From UBA5941 sp021824385 (GTDB taxonomy: Bacteria > Patescibacteriota > Microgenomatia > UBA8517): DNA of 17,431 nucleotides. Below are positions 1 through 6,038 of the stretch, piece by piece (within the stretch, counting starts at the first letter, position 1; every line of letters begins with the position of its first letter). Under the pieces are notes generated by a model that was not told where the DNA came from, searched no databases, and saw only the letters and a list, made by a program, of their open reading frames with translations. The stretch is from positions 1-17,431 of the forward strand of contig DAIEQM010000003.1 of assembly GCA_027347685.1 (NCBI GenBank), given 5' to 3'. The position numbers and the translations under genes are program-made.

Positions 1-138
1 TGGGGGCAGCCCAATGCAAAATTCTTCCGGCCAGACTCCAATAAGTTTGGCCGCAACAAAATGTCCAAATTCGTGAACGGTAACAAGTATAGAAAGTGTA
101 AGGAGGGCAACGACAACAAGAAGTACTAAAGAAATCAT
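1..138 (-). CDS. rseP: M50 site-2 zinc metalloprotease, N-terminal part
   Basis: Only the first 46 residues lie in the window; the rest continues past base 1. After a hydrophobic first membrane segment (about residues 3-19) comes HEFGH at residues 22-26, the zinc-binding HExxH of the M50 family, with the Glu as catalytic base. The family cuts membrane-spanning regulators or signal-peptide remnants inside the membrane. The ATG at 138-136 has no Shine-Dalgarno. Instead TGC-TAGAAT (minus, 154-146), an extended -10, ends 7 nt before it, so transcription could start at the ATG. It lies 30 nt downstream of frr. A position after frr is common for rseP-like genes in translation operons. The family call is firm; the exact orthologue name is inferred. 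Confidence 0.85.
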   Translation of the reverse strand, partial: MISLVLLVVVALLTLSILVTVHEFGHFVAAKLIGVWPEEFCIGLPP

Positions 139-145
139 AGGTTTT

Positions 146-154
146 ATTCTAGCA
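146..154 (-). promoter_or_regulatory. Putative extended -10 for the M50 protease gene
   Basis: TGC followed by TAGAAT on the minus strand, with seven bases to the ATG at 138. The predicted +1 is at the start codon. No convincing -35 is visible. Confidence 0.45.
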
Positions 155-168
155 GAACAAAGTGCACG

Positions 169-723
169 TTAAACAGTACGAAGTTCTTCCGCCTTTTTGG
201 CGCCAATCTCTTCAATTTTCTTTATAAAGGAGTCTGTAATGTCTTGCGCCTTTTTTTCATCGGCAAACTTATCATCTTCGGTAATTTCTTTTGCCTCAAA
301 TGCCTTTTTAATTAAATGCATCGCGTCTGCTCGCGCTTGTCGAACAGCAACCCGACCTTCTTCAAGTTTTACATTCAAAAGCTTCACATATTTTTCACGG
401 TCTTCTGTTGTGAGTGGTGGCAAACTGATTCGAATTTTATCGTTATCAATACTTGGGTTGAGTCCCACATTGGCGGCGAGTATTCCTTGTCTAATTTCAC
501 CAATAATTGATTTGTCCCATGGTTCAATAATAATTTGAGTGGGCTCTGGGACAGTAATCGAAGCAGTTTCCATAACCCTGAGGTGCTGTGCACCACCATA
601 TACAGTCACCATAATATCTGAAACGAGCGCTGTGGTTGCTCTACCAGTTCGAATTCCCGAGAGTTCACGGATGAGGTTGTCGAGTGCTTTCTGCATCGCG
701 CCTTGAAGTACGTTTTCGTCCAT
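169..723 (-). CDS. frr: Ribosome recycling factor
   Basis: A 184-residue protein matching the RRF family in length and pattern. Near the start it has LIRELSGIRTGRAT, followed by PEPTQIIIEPWDKS, and NPSIDNDKIRISLPPLTTEDREKY is recognisable in the middle, with a long charged helical C-terminus. With EF-G, RRF splits post-termination 70S ribosomes in the cytoplasm. I chose the ATG at 723-721 (MDENVL) because family members start there. An in-frame upstream start would add seven residues that overlap the promoter. There is no Shine-Dalgarno; TATACT at 740-735 ends 11 nt before the ATG, giving a leader of only a few bases. The gene follows directly after the terminator of the 760-1065 gene. pyrH, often found next to frr, is absent. 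Confidence 0.96.
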   Translation of the reverse strand: MDENVLQGAMQKALDNLIRELSGIRTGRATTALVSDIMVTVYGGAQHLRVMETASITVPEPTQIIIEPWDKSIIGEIRQGILAANVGLNPSIDNDKIRISLPPLTTEDREKYVKLLNVKLEEGRVAVRQARADAMHLIKKAFEAKEITEDDKFADEKKAQDITDSFIKKIEEIGAKKAEELRTV

Positions 724-734
724 ATCTATGTGGT

Positions 735-745
735 AGTATACCACA
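735..745 (-). promoter_or_regulatory. frr promoter (TGTGGTATACT extended -10)
   Basis: On the minus strand TGTGG precedes TATACT. The same bases form a palindrome, GTGGTA-TAC-TACCAC (730-744). The box directly follows the U-tract of the upstream terminator, so termination and re-initiation are fused within about 40 bp. Confidence 0.6.
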
Positions 746-770
746 AAAAAAAGGCGGCACTACTGCCGCC
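745..770 (-). terminator. Intrinsic terminator of the 1904-760 operon
   Basis: The minus strand reads GGCGGCA, a four-base loop, TGCCGCC and then eight T. The stem pairs 770-764 with 759-753. The stop codon of the membrane-protein gene (762-760) lies in the loop. Confidence 0.85.
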
Positions 771-1065
771 CCCGAGTTAAAACATCGCTCAAATACATAT
801 CAAGCATGGCTGCAGCCGAAATGACTGCAACATAGACAAGGCCTTCAAGGCTTGGCCCTTTTCGTACCATATCGGTAGTTAAGTAGTAGAGGGCAAAGCA
901 TGCACACACGACTGAAACAATTGAGTAGACAACCTTTGGCACCTTATCGAGTAATTTTCCAACACTTGTTTTGATCTTATCGTTCACGCCAAGCGTTTGA
1001 AAAAACAAGATACATGTCACGATAACGGTCACACTTCCAAAAAAAATTGCAACACTGCGGGGCAT
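760..1065 (-). CDS. Small three-helix membrane protein, unknown function
   Basis: A 101-residue protein I do not recognise. Hydrophobic stretches at about residues 4-23, 45-63 and 75-93 suggest three membrane helices with a basic loop between the first two. The ATG has a strong Shine-Dalgarno, GAGGAG at 1080-1075, nine bases upstream, unlike the SD-less core genes around it. It starts 35 nt after the methyltransferase stop on the same strand with no promoter evident between, so the two probably form an operon ending at the hairpin at 745-770. The stop codon is in the loop of that terminator, so ribosomes finishing translation sit on the hairpin. Physical linkage to the methyltransferase and Fic genes is the only functional hint. 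Confidence 0.75.
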   Translation of the reverse strand: MPRSVAIFFGSVTVIVTCILFFQTLGVNDKIKTSVGKLLDKVPKVVYSIVSVVCACFALYYLTTDMVRKGPSLEGLVYVAVISAAAMLDMYLSDVLTRGRQ

Positions 1066-1100
1066 AATTTATTACTCCTCAACACTAACCTCTTCAAATT

Positions 1101-1904
1101 CTATCGCTTTTCGGCAACAATCGCGAGAAACAAAGGAAACTCAGCACGTGCCGTGTTTTCAGCCTTCGCATGAGGACCTTTACTCTCTTTATTTGAGCTC
1201 CATTCTTCAAGCTGAGCAATTACAAAACCGTGTTTTCGAAGACTTGCCACGTAACTTGAAAGGGGCATATGGTAGGTCATTGTAATCGCACTTTTTTTAT
1301 CAGATGGGTGCATATTAATGGGAATTTTTAAGTGGCTCATGTATTTATTTACCCAACGTGTCTGAATCCCTTGTATTGGCTCTCCCCATCCACTTTGGCG
1401 TGGGATTCTAAATGAAGGGTGATTTATAACAATCAAAAAAGAACCGCCACTTTGCAAATGGTCTGATGCATTTTTGATAGCAGTATCAAAATATTCCATG
1501 TTTTGAAGCGCCAAAATGCATACTGCATGAGAAAAATCGGTCCGAAGCCCTTTTAGGGGCCTCGTGGCACTGAGTACTTCAAAACGATGGTGAGGATTGT
1601 CATCGAATTTTTTCGCGAAATCGATTAACGACTTGGAAGCATCAACTCCAACGTATGACACTGTTTTGGGCAATACACGTGAGAAAACTCCTTGTCCACA
1701 ACCCAAATCCAAGACACTACTGTCTGGTTTCAGATTGAGAAGTTGCAAACTTTTTGGAATCACCACGTGTTCATGATAATAATGCCCACGCTCTCCCACT
1801 AAATCATTATATTGGCGTGCTTCACCTTCCCAACCCCCGCTTGTTTTTTTGTGATCAACTCGTTTTGGGGTGAACTTACTAAACTTGCTTTGTGGTTTGT
1901 ACAT
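1101..1904 (-). CDS. Class I SAM-dependent methyltransferase
   Basis: A 267-residue protein with a Rossmann-type methyltransferase fold. Motif I is VLDLGCGQG at residues 64-72, the motif II acidic region is YVGVDAS at 84-90, and a post-motif stretch near ALQNMEYFD is typical of UbiE/BioC-like small-molecule methyltransferases. NHPSFRIPR at 161-169 is a recurring loop in this subgroup. The substrate cannot be read from the sequence. The basic N-terminus (about residues 1-20) precedes the fold. The ATG at 1904 has no Shine-Dalgarno, and TATACT (1916-1911) ends exactly 6 nt before it, so the message is probably leaderless. It is divergent from Fic, with the 10-bp repeat array lying between, and upstream of the small membrane protein in the same transcript. 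Confidence 0.88.
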   Translation of the reverse strand: MYKPQSKFSKFTPKRVDHKKTSGGWEGEARQYNDLVGERGHYYHEHVVIPKSLQLLNLKPDSSVLDLGCGQGVFSRVLPKTVSYVGVDASKSLIDFAKKFDDNPHHRFEVLSATRPLKGLRTDFSHAVCILALQNMEYFDTAIKNASDHLQSGGSFLIVINHPSFRIPRQSGWGEPIQGIQTRWVNKYMSHLKIPINMHPSDKKSAITMTYHMPLSSYVASLRKHGFVIAQLEEWSSNKESKGPHAKAENTARAEFPLFLAIVAEKR

Positions 1905-1910
1905 AGTGCT

Positions 1911-1916
1911 AGTATA
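1911..1916 (-). promoter_or_regulatory. Methyltransferase -10 box, six bases before ATG
   Basis: TATACT on the minus strand, then six bases, then ATG at 1904. The spacing predicts a leaderless message. No -35 match is seen; the 10-bp repeats occupy the region where it would lie. Confidence 0.6.
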
Positions 1917-1930
1917 GCGTATTTTGATAT

Positions 1931-1980
1931 GTCAGTATTTAACAGTATCTAACAATATCTAACAGTATCTGGCAATATAT
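1931..1980 (+). repeat. Five helically phased 10-bp direct repeats between methyltransferase and Fic genes
   Basis: Read in tens from 1931, the units are GTCAGTATTT, AACAGTATCT, AACAATATCT, AACAGTATCT and GGCAATATAT, with consensus aaCARTATcT and a period of exactly 10. The unit before (ATTTTGATAT) and the one after (AATAGTTGTA) are only weakly similar. The last unit contributes the start of the Fic -10 box, and the array also covers the -35 zone of the divergent methyltransferase. That geometry suits a protein binding one face of the helix and controlling both genes. The C-terminal winged helix of Fic is one possible binder, by inference. Confidence 0.7.
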
Positions 1981-1983
1981 AAT
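1978..1983 (+). promoter_or_regulatory. Fic -10 box with leaderless five-codon upstream ORF
   Basis: TATAAT is followed by six bases and an ATG at 1990. That ATG opens M-L-T-M-stop (1990-2004), in frame with Fic, whose ATG is at 2014. No Shine-Dalgarno precedes the Fic ATG. The six-base spacing equals that of the methyltransferase and glyA. Confidence 0.5.
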
Positions 1984-2013
1984 AGTTGTATGCTAACAAT
2001 GTAATTACAAGCT

Positions 2014-3003
2014 ATGATTATTCCCCCTAAATACACCCTTACCAAAGAAATCACGACCCTTTTATCGGAAATAGAGGGCGCACGAGCCGTGATTGATGCA
2101 ACCATAGTTGCGCCTGAAATCGAAACGAATATACGGCGACGGACAACCCTGCAAAGTTCGCTCTTTTCAGCTCGGATTGAAGGAAATAGTTTAACCATGG
2201 ACGAACTCACGCCTGGTTCAAATACCCAGAAAAAAGCAGAAGTATTTAATGTGCTAAAAGCGCTTGAGTGGATCCGTGAACGAGAAAAAAAAGACATTAC
2301 CATGAGTGAGCTTTTAAACATTCACAAAATTGTCATGAAAGGTCTTAGTCCAGAAGCTGGGCAAATACGTCACGAGGTGAGCGCAATTTTTAATTCGGCA
2401 GGCATTGCAGTATATATGCCTCCCCCTCCAAAGCAAGCAGAGAAATATATTGTACGTCTCTTAAAATTTGCGAATTCAAGTCGCGAAACGCTCATTCCCA
2501 TAAAAGCTGCACTCACCCATTATTCTCTCGAAAAAATCCATCCCTTTTTAGATGGAAATGGAAGAACTGGCAGGCTTCTTTTTCAGAAAGTGCTTATGCA
2601 TGGAGGGTATGGAATGAAGGGACTCTGTGTGATTGAAGAATATTTAGATAATCATAGAGGTGAATATTACGGAGCTTTGGATGAGCCCGAAAAAGAAGTT
2701 ACTGATTATGTGGTGTTTATGCTCACTGCATTAAAAGAGTCGGCACAAAAGGCAGTAAGCCTCATTAAACATCAGTCTGAACACTTTTCTCCCGAGGACA
2801 CATTGCTTCCGCGCCGTGCAGAAATTGTAAAAATCGTGAAAGACCAAAAGATGGTGAGTATTAATATGATCGCACGGCGCTTTCCTGCAGTGAACCCCCG
2901 GACGATTCGATTTGATATAAAAAGCTTAGTTGATCATGGATTCCTGGTAAAATTGGGTACGACAAAGGGCGCATACTATGCGCCCTCAAAGAAATCTAGC
3001 TAA
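2014..3003 (+). CDS. Fic family AMPylase, class II, with C-terminal winged helix
   Basis: A 329-residue protein with the Fic core motif HPFLDGNGRTGR at residues 176-187. His176 is the expected general base, and the GNGRTGR loop binds ATP phosphates; most such enzymes transfer AMP to a hydroxyl of a target protein. Residues 52-58 (SARIEGN) match the inhibitory helix motif [ST]xxxE[GN] in an N-terminal position, defining class II Fic, where Glu56 would block productive ATP binding. This makes it self-inhibited and explains the lack of a separate antitoxin. The C-terminal 60 residues (from about RRAEIVKIV, with NPRTIRFDIKSLVDHGFL) look like a winged helix-turn-helix. An in-frame TAA at 2002 fixes the start at ATG 2014. 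The last bases overlap the convergent 2996-3637 gene. Confidence 0.94.
   Translation: MIIPPKYTLTKEITTLLSEIEGARAVIDATIVAPEIETNIRRRTTLQSSLFSARIEGNSLTMDELTPGSNTQKKAEVFNVLKALEWIREREKKDITMSELLNIHKIVMKGLSPEAGQIRHEVSAIFNSAGIAVYMPPPPKQAEKYIVRLLKFANSSRETLIPIKAALTHYSLEKIHPFLDGNGRTGRLLFQKVLMHGGYGMKGLCVIEEYLDNHRGEYYGALDEPEKEVTDYVVFMLTALKESAQKAVSLIKHQSEHFSPEDTLLPRRAEIVKIVKDQKMVSINMIARRFPAVNPRTIRFDIKSLVDHGFLVKLGTTKGAYYAPSKKSS
2967..2985 (-). terminator. Possible terminator of the 3637-2996 gene inside the Fic coding end
   Basis: GGGCGCAT and ATGCGCCC pair perfectly around three bases, inside the last codons of Fic. On the minus strand the stem follows the orphan stop (2996) by about 10 nt and is trailed by TTTGT, a weak U-tract. 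The plus strand has no T run after the stem. Confidence 0.4.
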
Positions 3004-3637
3004 CAAGGAGCCGATATTCTGTGTACATTCCAGCAGCCATTATAAACAAGTTCAGCTGGTTATCGATAACATCAGCCCGAAGTACAATATGTGCATTGGG
3101 TGTAAACACCTCCTCTGAAAGAGCGGCAAACCTCGTTAATGCAACAAACTTCTGGCTTTCCGTAAGTTCGGGTGGAATAGTATCCGCTCTTACCCCAACC
3201 CATAACCGTTTTCGCAACTCATTTCGGCTCCGTTCAACAAGCTCATTATACTCATCGAATGAGCATCCAACAGGCAGGCCCAAGGTAGCAAGCCAAAAAT
3301 GAATTTTGCGTGAGAGCACCGCTGAATTTGTTATTCGCCCTATTTGAAATTCAATTCCCTGTGGCATTTCTGATCCCAGACCTTGGTATGAATTTGAAAC
3401 CAGCTGCCTCGTGTCCAAGTACAACTTCCGCAGTGCAACATGCTGAACTGAAAGCTGTTGCATTTTGGTAATAGCAATCTCGGCCGCAATATGACCTCGG
3501 CATATGCGCAGTGTCCGATTTTTCTCAAGACTTACGGTGTATCGTAATTCGACGGGGTAGGTACTTCCCGACCCTACAATCAGAGACGGAACTACCTGAA
3601 TAGCTTCAAAACCACTCAGCTTTGTAATAACAGTCAT
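2996..3637 (-). CDS. Unknown 213-residue protein
   Basis: I do not recognise this protein. It has no clear membrane segment or signal peptide and reads as a soluble alpha/beta protein. The N-terminal half looks beta-rich, followed by a charged helix near YNELVERSRNELRKRL and a hydrophobic C-terminal strand region. The ATG at 3637 has a GGAG Shine-Dalgarno eight bases upstream and its own TATAAT at 3676-3671, so it is transcribed separately from rpsB-tsf or adds to read-through. It converges on Fic: the two stop codons share the 8-bp CTAGCTAA at 2996-3003. SD-led initiation, isolation and lack of homology signal group it with the other orphan genes of the window. Confidence 0.7.
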   Translation of the reverse strand: MTVITKLSGFEAIQVVPSLIVGSGSTYPVELRYTVSLEKNRTLRICRGHIAAEIAITKMQQLSVQHVALRKLYLDTRQLVSNSYQGLGSEMPQGIEFQIGRITNSAVLSRKIHFWLATLGLPVGCSFDEYNELVERSRNELRKRLWVGVRADTIPPELTESQKFVALTRFAALSEEVFTPNAHIVLRADVIDNQLNLFIMAAGMYTEYRLLVS

Positions 3638-3670
3638 GCAAAGTACTCCGAAATAGTGAACGAATGAAGA

Positions 3671-3676
3671 ATTATA
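3671..3676 (-). promoter_or_regulatory. Promoter -10 of the 3637-2996 gene
   Basis: TATAAT preceded by ACGG on the minus strand, about 33 bp before the ATG, leaving room for a leader with the GGAG ribosome site. It lies between the tsf stop and the orphan start. Confidence 0.5.
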
Positions 3677-3703
3677 CCGTATGAGGCTGAGGCTGGGTAG
3701 CGC

Positions 3704-4162
3704 TTATTTTCCAACTTCAAAACGAACAAAGCGCCCAAGTTGAATATTCTCACCAGTTTTTGCAATAACTTCCTTAATAAGATCTTGAATTGTTTTTGAA
3801 GGTTCTTTAATAAATTCCTGTTTCAACAGTTCTTCGTTGTCAGAGGGATTCATCGAAACAATTTGAAGTGCAATATTTTTTGCAAGCTCTGAGAACAGTT
3901 CATTTTTGGCAACAAAGTCAGTTTCTGAAAGAAGTTCAACCAAGCAGGCAACTTTACCCGTGTGATGAGTGTAAGCAACAACTCGTCCTTCACCAGTTGC
4001 ACGATCTGCTCGCTTTGCAGTCTTTTCAAAACCTTCCTTCATCAAAATTTCCTTGGCTTTTTTTTCGTCACCATTCAACTCATCAAGAAGCTTTTTTACG
4101 CGAACGACAGGAGCGCCAGTTTCCTCACGAAGTTTTGAAATAAGTTTTGCATTAATTGCCAT
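3704..4162 (-). CDS. tsf: Elongation factor Ts, short form
   Basis: A 152-residue EF-Ts. It begins with a UBA-like N-terminal domain (residues 1-45, LREETGAPVVRVKKLLDE), followed by the conserved TDFVAKN at 81-87 that inserts into EF-Tu to displace Mg and GDP. It promotes nucleotide exchange on EF-Tu. The E. coli protein has about 283 residues, so this one keeps the N-terminal domain and one core subdomain and lacks the second core subdomain and the coiled coil. Short EF-Ts forms occur in other lineages, so this is not evidence of a broken gene. The ATG is three bases after the rpsB stop, with no Shine-Dalgarno, so translation is probably coupled to rpsB. Confidence 0.95.
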   Translation of the reverse strand: MAINAKLISKLREETGAPVVRVKKLLDELNGDEKKAKEILMKEGFEKTAKRADRATGEGRVVAYTHHTGKVACLVELLSETDFVAKNELFSELAKNIALQIVSMNPSDNEELLKQEFIKEPSKTIQDLIKEVIAKTGENIQLGRFVRFEVGK

Positions 4163-4165
4163 GTG

Positions 4166-4957
4166 TTATTTTACTGCTTTCTTTGCTTTTTTAGGAGCCT
4201 TTTCTACTTTTTCAGGCTTCTCCGTTTTTTCTGTCTTAGGAGCTTTAGCTTTTTCAGACTTTACGACTTTTACGGGAGCTTTTTCCGACAGTGTTTCTTT
4301 TACGAGATCCAAAATATATGTGACCGCTTGGCTTGCGTCATCATTCATAGGAATTGGATAGTCAATAACATCTGCATCTCCATTTGAGTCAACAATTCCA
4401 ACAACGGGAACTTTAAGGCGTCTAGATTCACTAACTGCTGTTTCCTCTTTGTGAGTATCAACAATAAACACAATGTCAGGAAGTTTTTCCATTCCGGCGA
4501 GTCCACCAATCATACGCTCGAGTTTTTCAATATCACGGCTAATCAACAGTCGCTCTTTCTTTGTGTAACTTGCGTATTCACCGCTTGCAAGCTTTTTCTT
4601 CATGTCTTCCATTTTGTGGAGTGACTTTTTGATTTGATCAAAGTTGGTAAACATGCCACCGAGCCAGCGCTCTACGATGTAATAATTGTTTGTCGCCTTT
4701 GCAAGCTCCATGATTGGCTCTTTAATTTGCTTTTTTGTTCCAACGAACAAAATCTTTTTGCCTTTCTTGGATTCAGTGCTCATAAACTCAAGTGCTTCTT
4801 CAAGCATCGACTTGGTTTTTATAAGGTCAAAAATGAAGGTGTTATCTTGAACTTTGTATAAAAACTCTTTCATACGAGGATTCCACCTGCGCATTTGGTG
4901 ACCAAAGTGAGCGCCGGTTTCAACGAGTTTTTGAGCTGATACTTCTGCTTTTGCCAT
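4166..4957 (-). CDS. rpsB: 30S ribosomal protein S2
   Basis: A 263-residue uS2 with the family hallmarks LVETGAHFGHQMRRWNP near the start, YIVERWLGGMFTNF in the middle, and the DIVFIVDTHKE and VVGIVDSNGD strands. It binds the 30S head-body junction, where it helps hold S1 where S1 is present. I chose the ATG at 4957 (MAKAEVS). The frame stays open upstream to a TTG at 4996, but that would add 13 residues not seen in the family. The C-terminal tail of about 38 residues is almost entirely Lys, Ala, Pro, Glu, Val and Thr and is probably disordered. It is followed by tsf at three bases. It has a leader of over 100 nt and no Shine-Dalgarno, unlike most core genes here. Confidence 0.96.
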   Translation of the reverse strand: MAKAEVSAQKLVETGAHFGHQMRRWNPRMKEFLYKVQDNTFIFDLIKTKSMLEEALEFMSTESKKGKKILFVGTKKQIKEPIMELAKATNNYYIVERWLGGMFTNFDQIKKSLHKMEDMKKKLASGEYASYTKKERLLISRDIEKLERMIGGLAGMEKLPDIVFIVDTHKEETAVSESRRLKVPVVGIVDSNGDADVIDYPIPMNDDASQAVTYILDLVKETLSEKAPVKVVKSEKAKAPKTEKTEKPEKVEKAPKKAKKAVK

Positions 4958-5076
4958 TGAATTAATTGTTACGTTTTGTAAACGATGTACTTGCAATCCC
5001 TTGTTCCGCTTCGGTGAGTGAGAGGACTTTTGAAGTACTCAGGGTTGCTTACCCTCCGAATGTGTATTTAAAACTC
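4958..5076 (-). promoter_or_regulatory. rpsB leader with several hairpins
   Basis: These 119 bases between folD and rpsB hold no gene. On the minus strand there are GGGT-AAGCA-ACCC, a longer hairpin GAG-T-ACTT-CAA-AAGT-C-CTC with one mismatch, and CGTTT-ACA-AAACG near the start codon. A TATAAT (5095-5090) inside the folD end could be the -10. A leader this long is unusual in this window and could hold an S2-binding autoregulatory structure, which is an inference. Confidence 0.4.
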
Positions 5077-5985
5077 TTAACTTTGGCTATTATAAGCGGC
5101 CGCAAGGGTATTTTCAAGTAGTGACACAATAGTGACCGGTCCAACCCCTCCGGGCACGGGAGTTATAAACGATGCTTTGGCCTTTACCTCTTTAAATCGT
5201 ACATCTCCCAATGGTGAACCTACGTCAATGACTGCTGCACCTTTCGCGACGTGTTTAGCTGTAATAATACCGGGTGTTCCGGTTGCGCTCACCACCACAT
5301 CAGCCTTGAGACTCATAAACGAGGGCACTCCCCACAAATCTCGCCAATCGGCTCTTGGGCGTTTATCAAATCCTGTCACCAAATAGTGTTGTTTTTTGAG
5401 CTCTTTCATAAGAGCGCTCCCTACCGCTCCTTGAGAGCCTACAATAAATACCGGTGGCGGTTTTCGAAGCAAAACTACTCGTGAAGCCTCTTCAATAATA
5501 GACACCACTGCCTTTACAGTTGCTGGCAGAAATGGGCTCTCACTTGAAAGTCCATCTACGTCTTTGGCAGGACTAATGGCGTTTAAAATCTTTTTTTGAT
5601 ACGGCAAAAAACGCTTTGCCAGGGGAAGTTGAACCATAATTCCATGAACTGTCGTATCTCGGTTAAATGAGCCAATAAGATTGAGTAAAAAGTGATAATC
5701 ACGCCTACTTGAAAACACTTCAAACACTTCCATTTCAACGCCTATGCGTTCTGCAGCTTTTTTCTTCAAACGAACATAGAGCATACTTGCAGGATCTCGT
5801 TGAGTAATAATGGCAACCAGCTTAGGGCTTATACCAATAGACTTAAGTTCTATAACACGGGCTTTGAGCCCTCTTTCTTTTTCAGCCGCAAAAGCTTTTC
5901 CATCAAAGATGGTAGCTTCAGATATGGGCATGGTTGGGGCAGACAGGATCTTTCGCCTACGTTTCGTTCGTCTTTTTTTGATCAT
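5077..5985 (-). CDS. folD: Divergent FolD, methylene-THF dehydrogenase/cyclohydrolase
   Basis: A 302-residue member of the FolD family, which interconverts 5,10-methylene-THF, methenyl-THF and 10-formyl-THF. Family marks are YVRLK at 70-74 (the catalytic Tyr and Lys), VHGIMVQLPL at 113-122, KDVDG at 141-145 and PGGVGPVTI at 278-286. Two usual motifs are altered. The P(C/T)TP segment reads PFLP (151-154), and the dinucleotide-binding GRSxxVG reads GSQGAVG (183-189), so cofactor preference or dehydrogenase activity may differ. The first 12 residues are strongly basic. ATG 5985 lies ten bases after TATAAT (6001-5996), giving a leader of a few bases; an internal Met19 is an alternative start. It is divergent from the 6039 gene. 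Confidence 0.9.
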   Translation of the reverse strand: MIKKRRTKRRRKILSAPTMPISEATIFDGKAFAAEKERGLKARVIELKSIGISPKLVAIITQRDPASMLYVRLKKKAAERIGVEMEVFEVFSSRRDYHFLLNLIGSFNRDTTVHGIMVQLPLAKRFLPYQKKILNAISPAKDVDGLSSESPFLPATVKAVVSIIEEASRVVLLRKPPPVFIVGSQGAVGSALMKELKKQHYLVTGFDKRPRADWRDLWGVPSFMSLKADVVVSATGTPGIITAKHVAKGAAVIDVGSPLGDVRFKEVKAKASFITPVPGGVGPVTIVSLLENTLAAAYNSQS

Positions 5986-5991
5986 TTCTTA

Positions 5992-6001
5992 TGCTATTAT
6001 A
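5992..6001. promoter_or_regulatory. Overlapping divergent -10 boxes of folD and the 6039 gene
   Basis: The plus strand reads TGC-TATTAT (5992-6000), an extended -10 for the 6039 gene. The minus strand reads TATAAT (6001-5996) for folD. The boxes share five base pairs, so the two promoters cannot be opened at once. Confidence 0.5.
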
Positions 6002-6038
6002 CGGTTCTCTCGAGATTAGTAAAAAAGGAGATAGTTTA

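Noticed and set aside
197..538. Plus-strand open frame across frr
   Set aside because: It lies fully antisense to a well-supported ribosome recycling factor, has low-complexity Ser/Phe content typical of a reversed coding strand, and has no ribosome site.
1931..1980. CRISPR array or transposon terminal repeats
   Set aside because: Units are only 10 bp and directly abut without spacers; no cas genes, transposase or inverted ends are nearby. An operator array fits better.
3704..4162. tsf as a frameshifted or truncated pseudogene
   Set aside because: The N-terminal domain and TDFVAKN core are intact, the stop is clean, and short EF-Ts forms are known in other bacteria. The sequence after the stop does not resume an EF-Ts pattern that I can see.
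4958..4996. Upstream TTG start of rpsB at 4996
   Set aside because: It would add 13 residues not typical of S2, which starts close to the MAKAEVS methionine; no ribosome site supports it.
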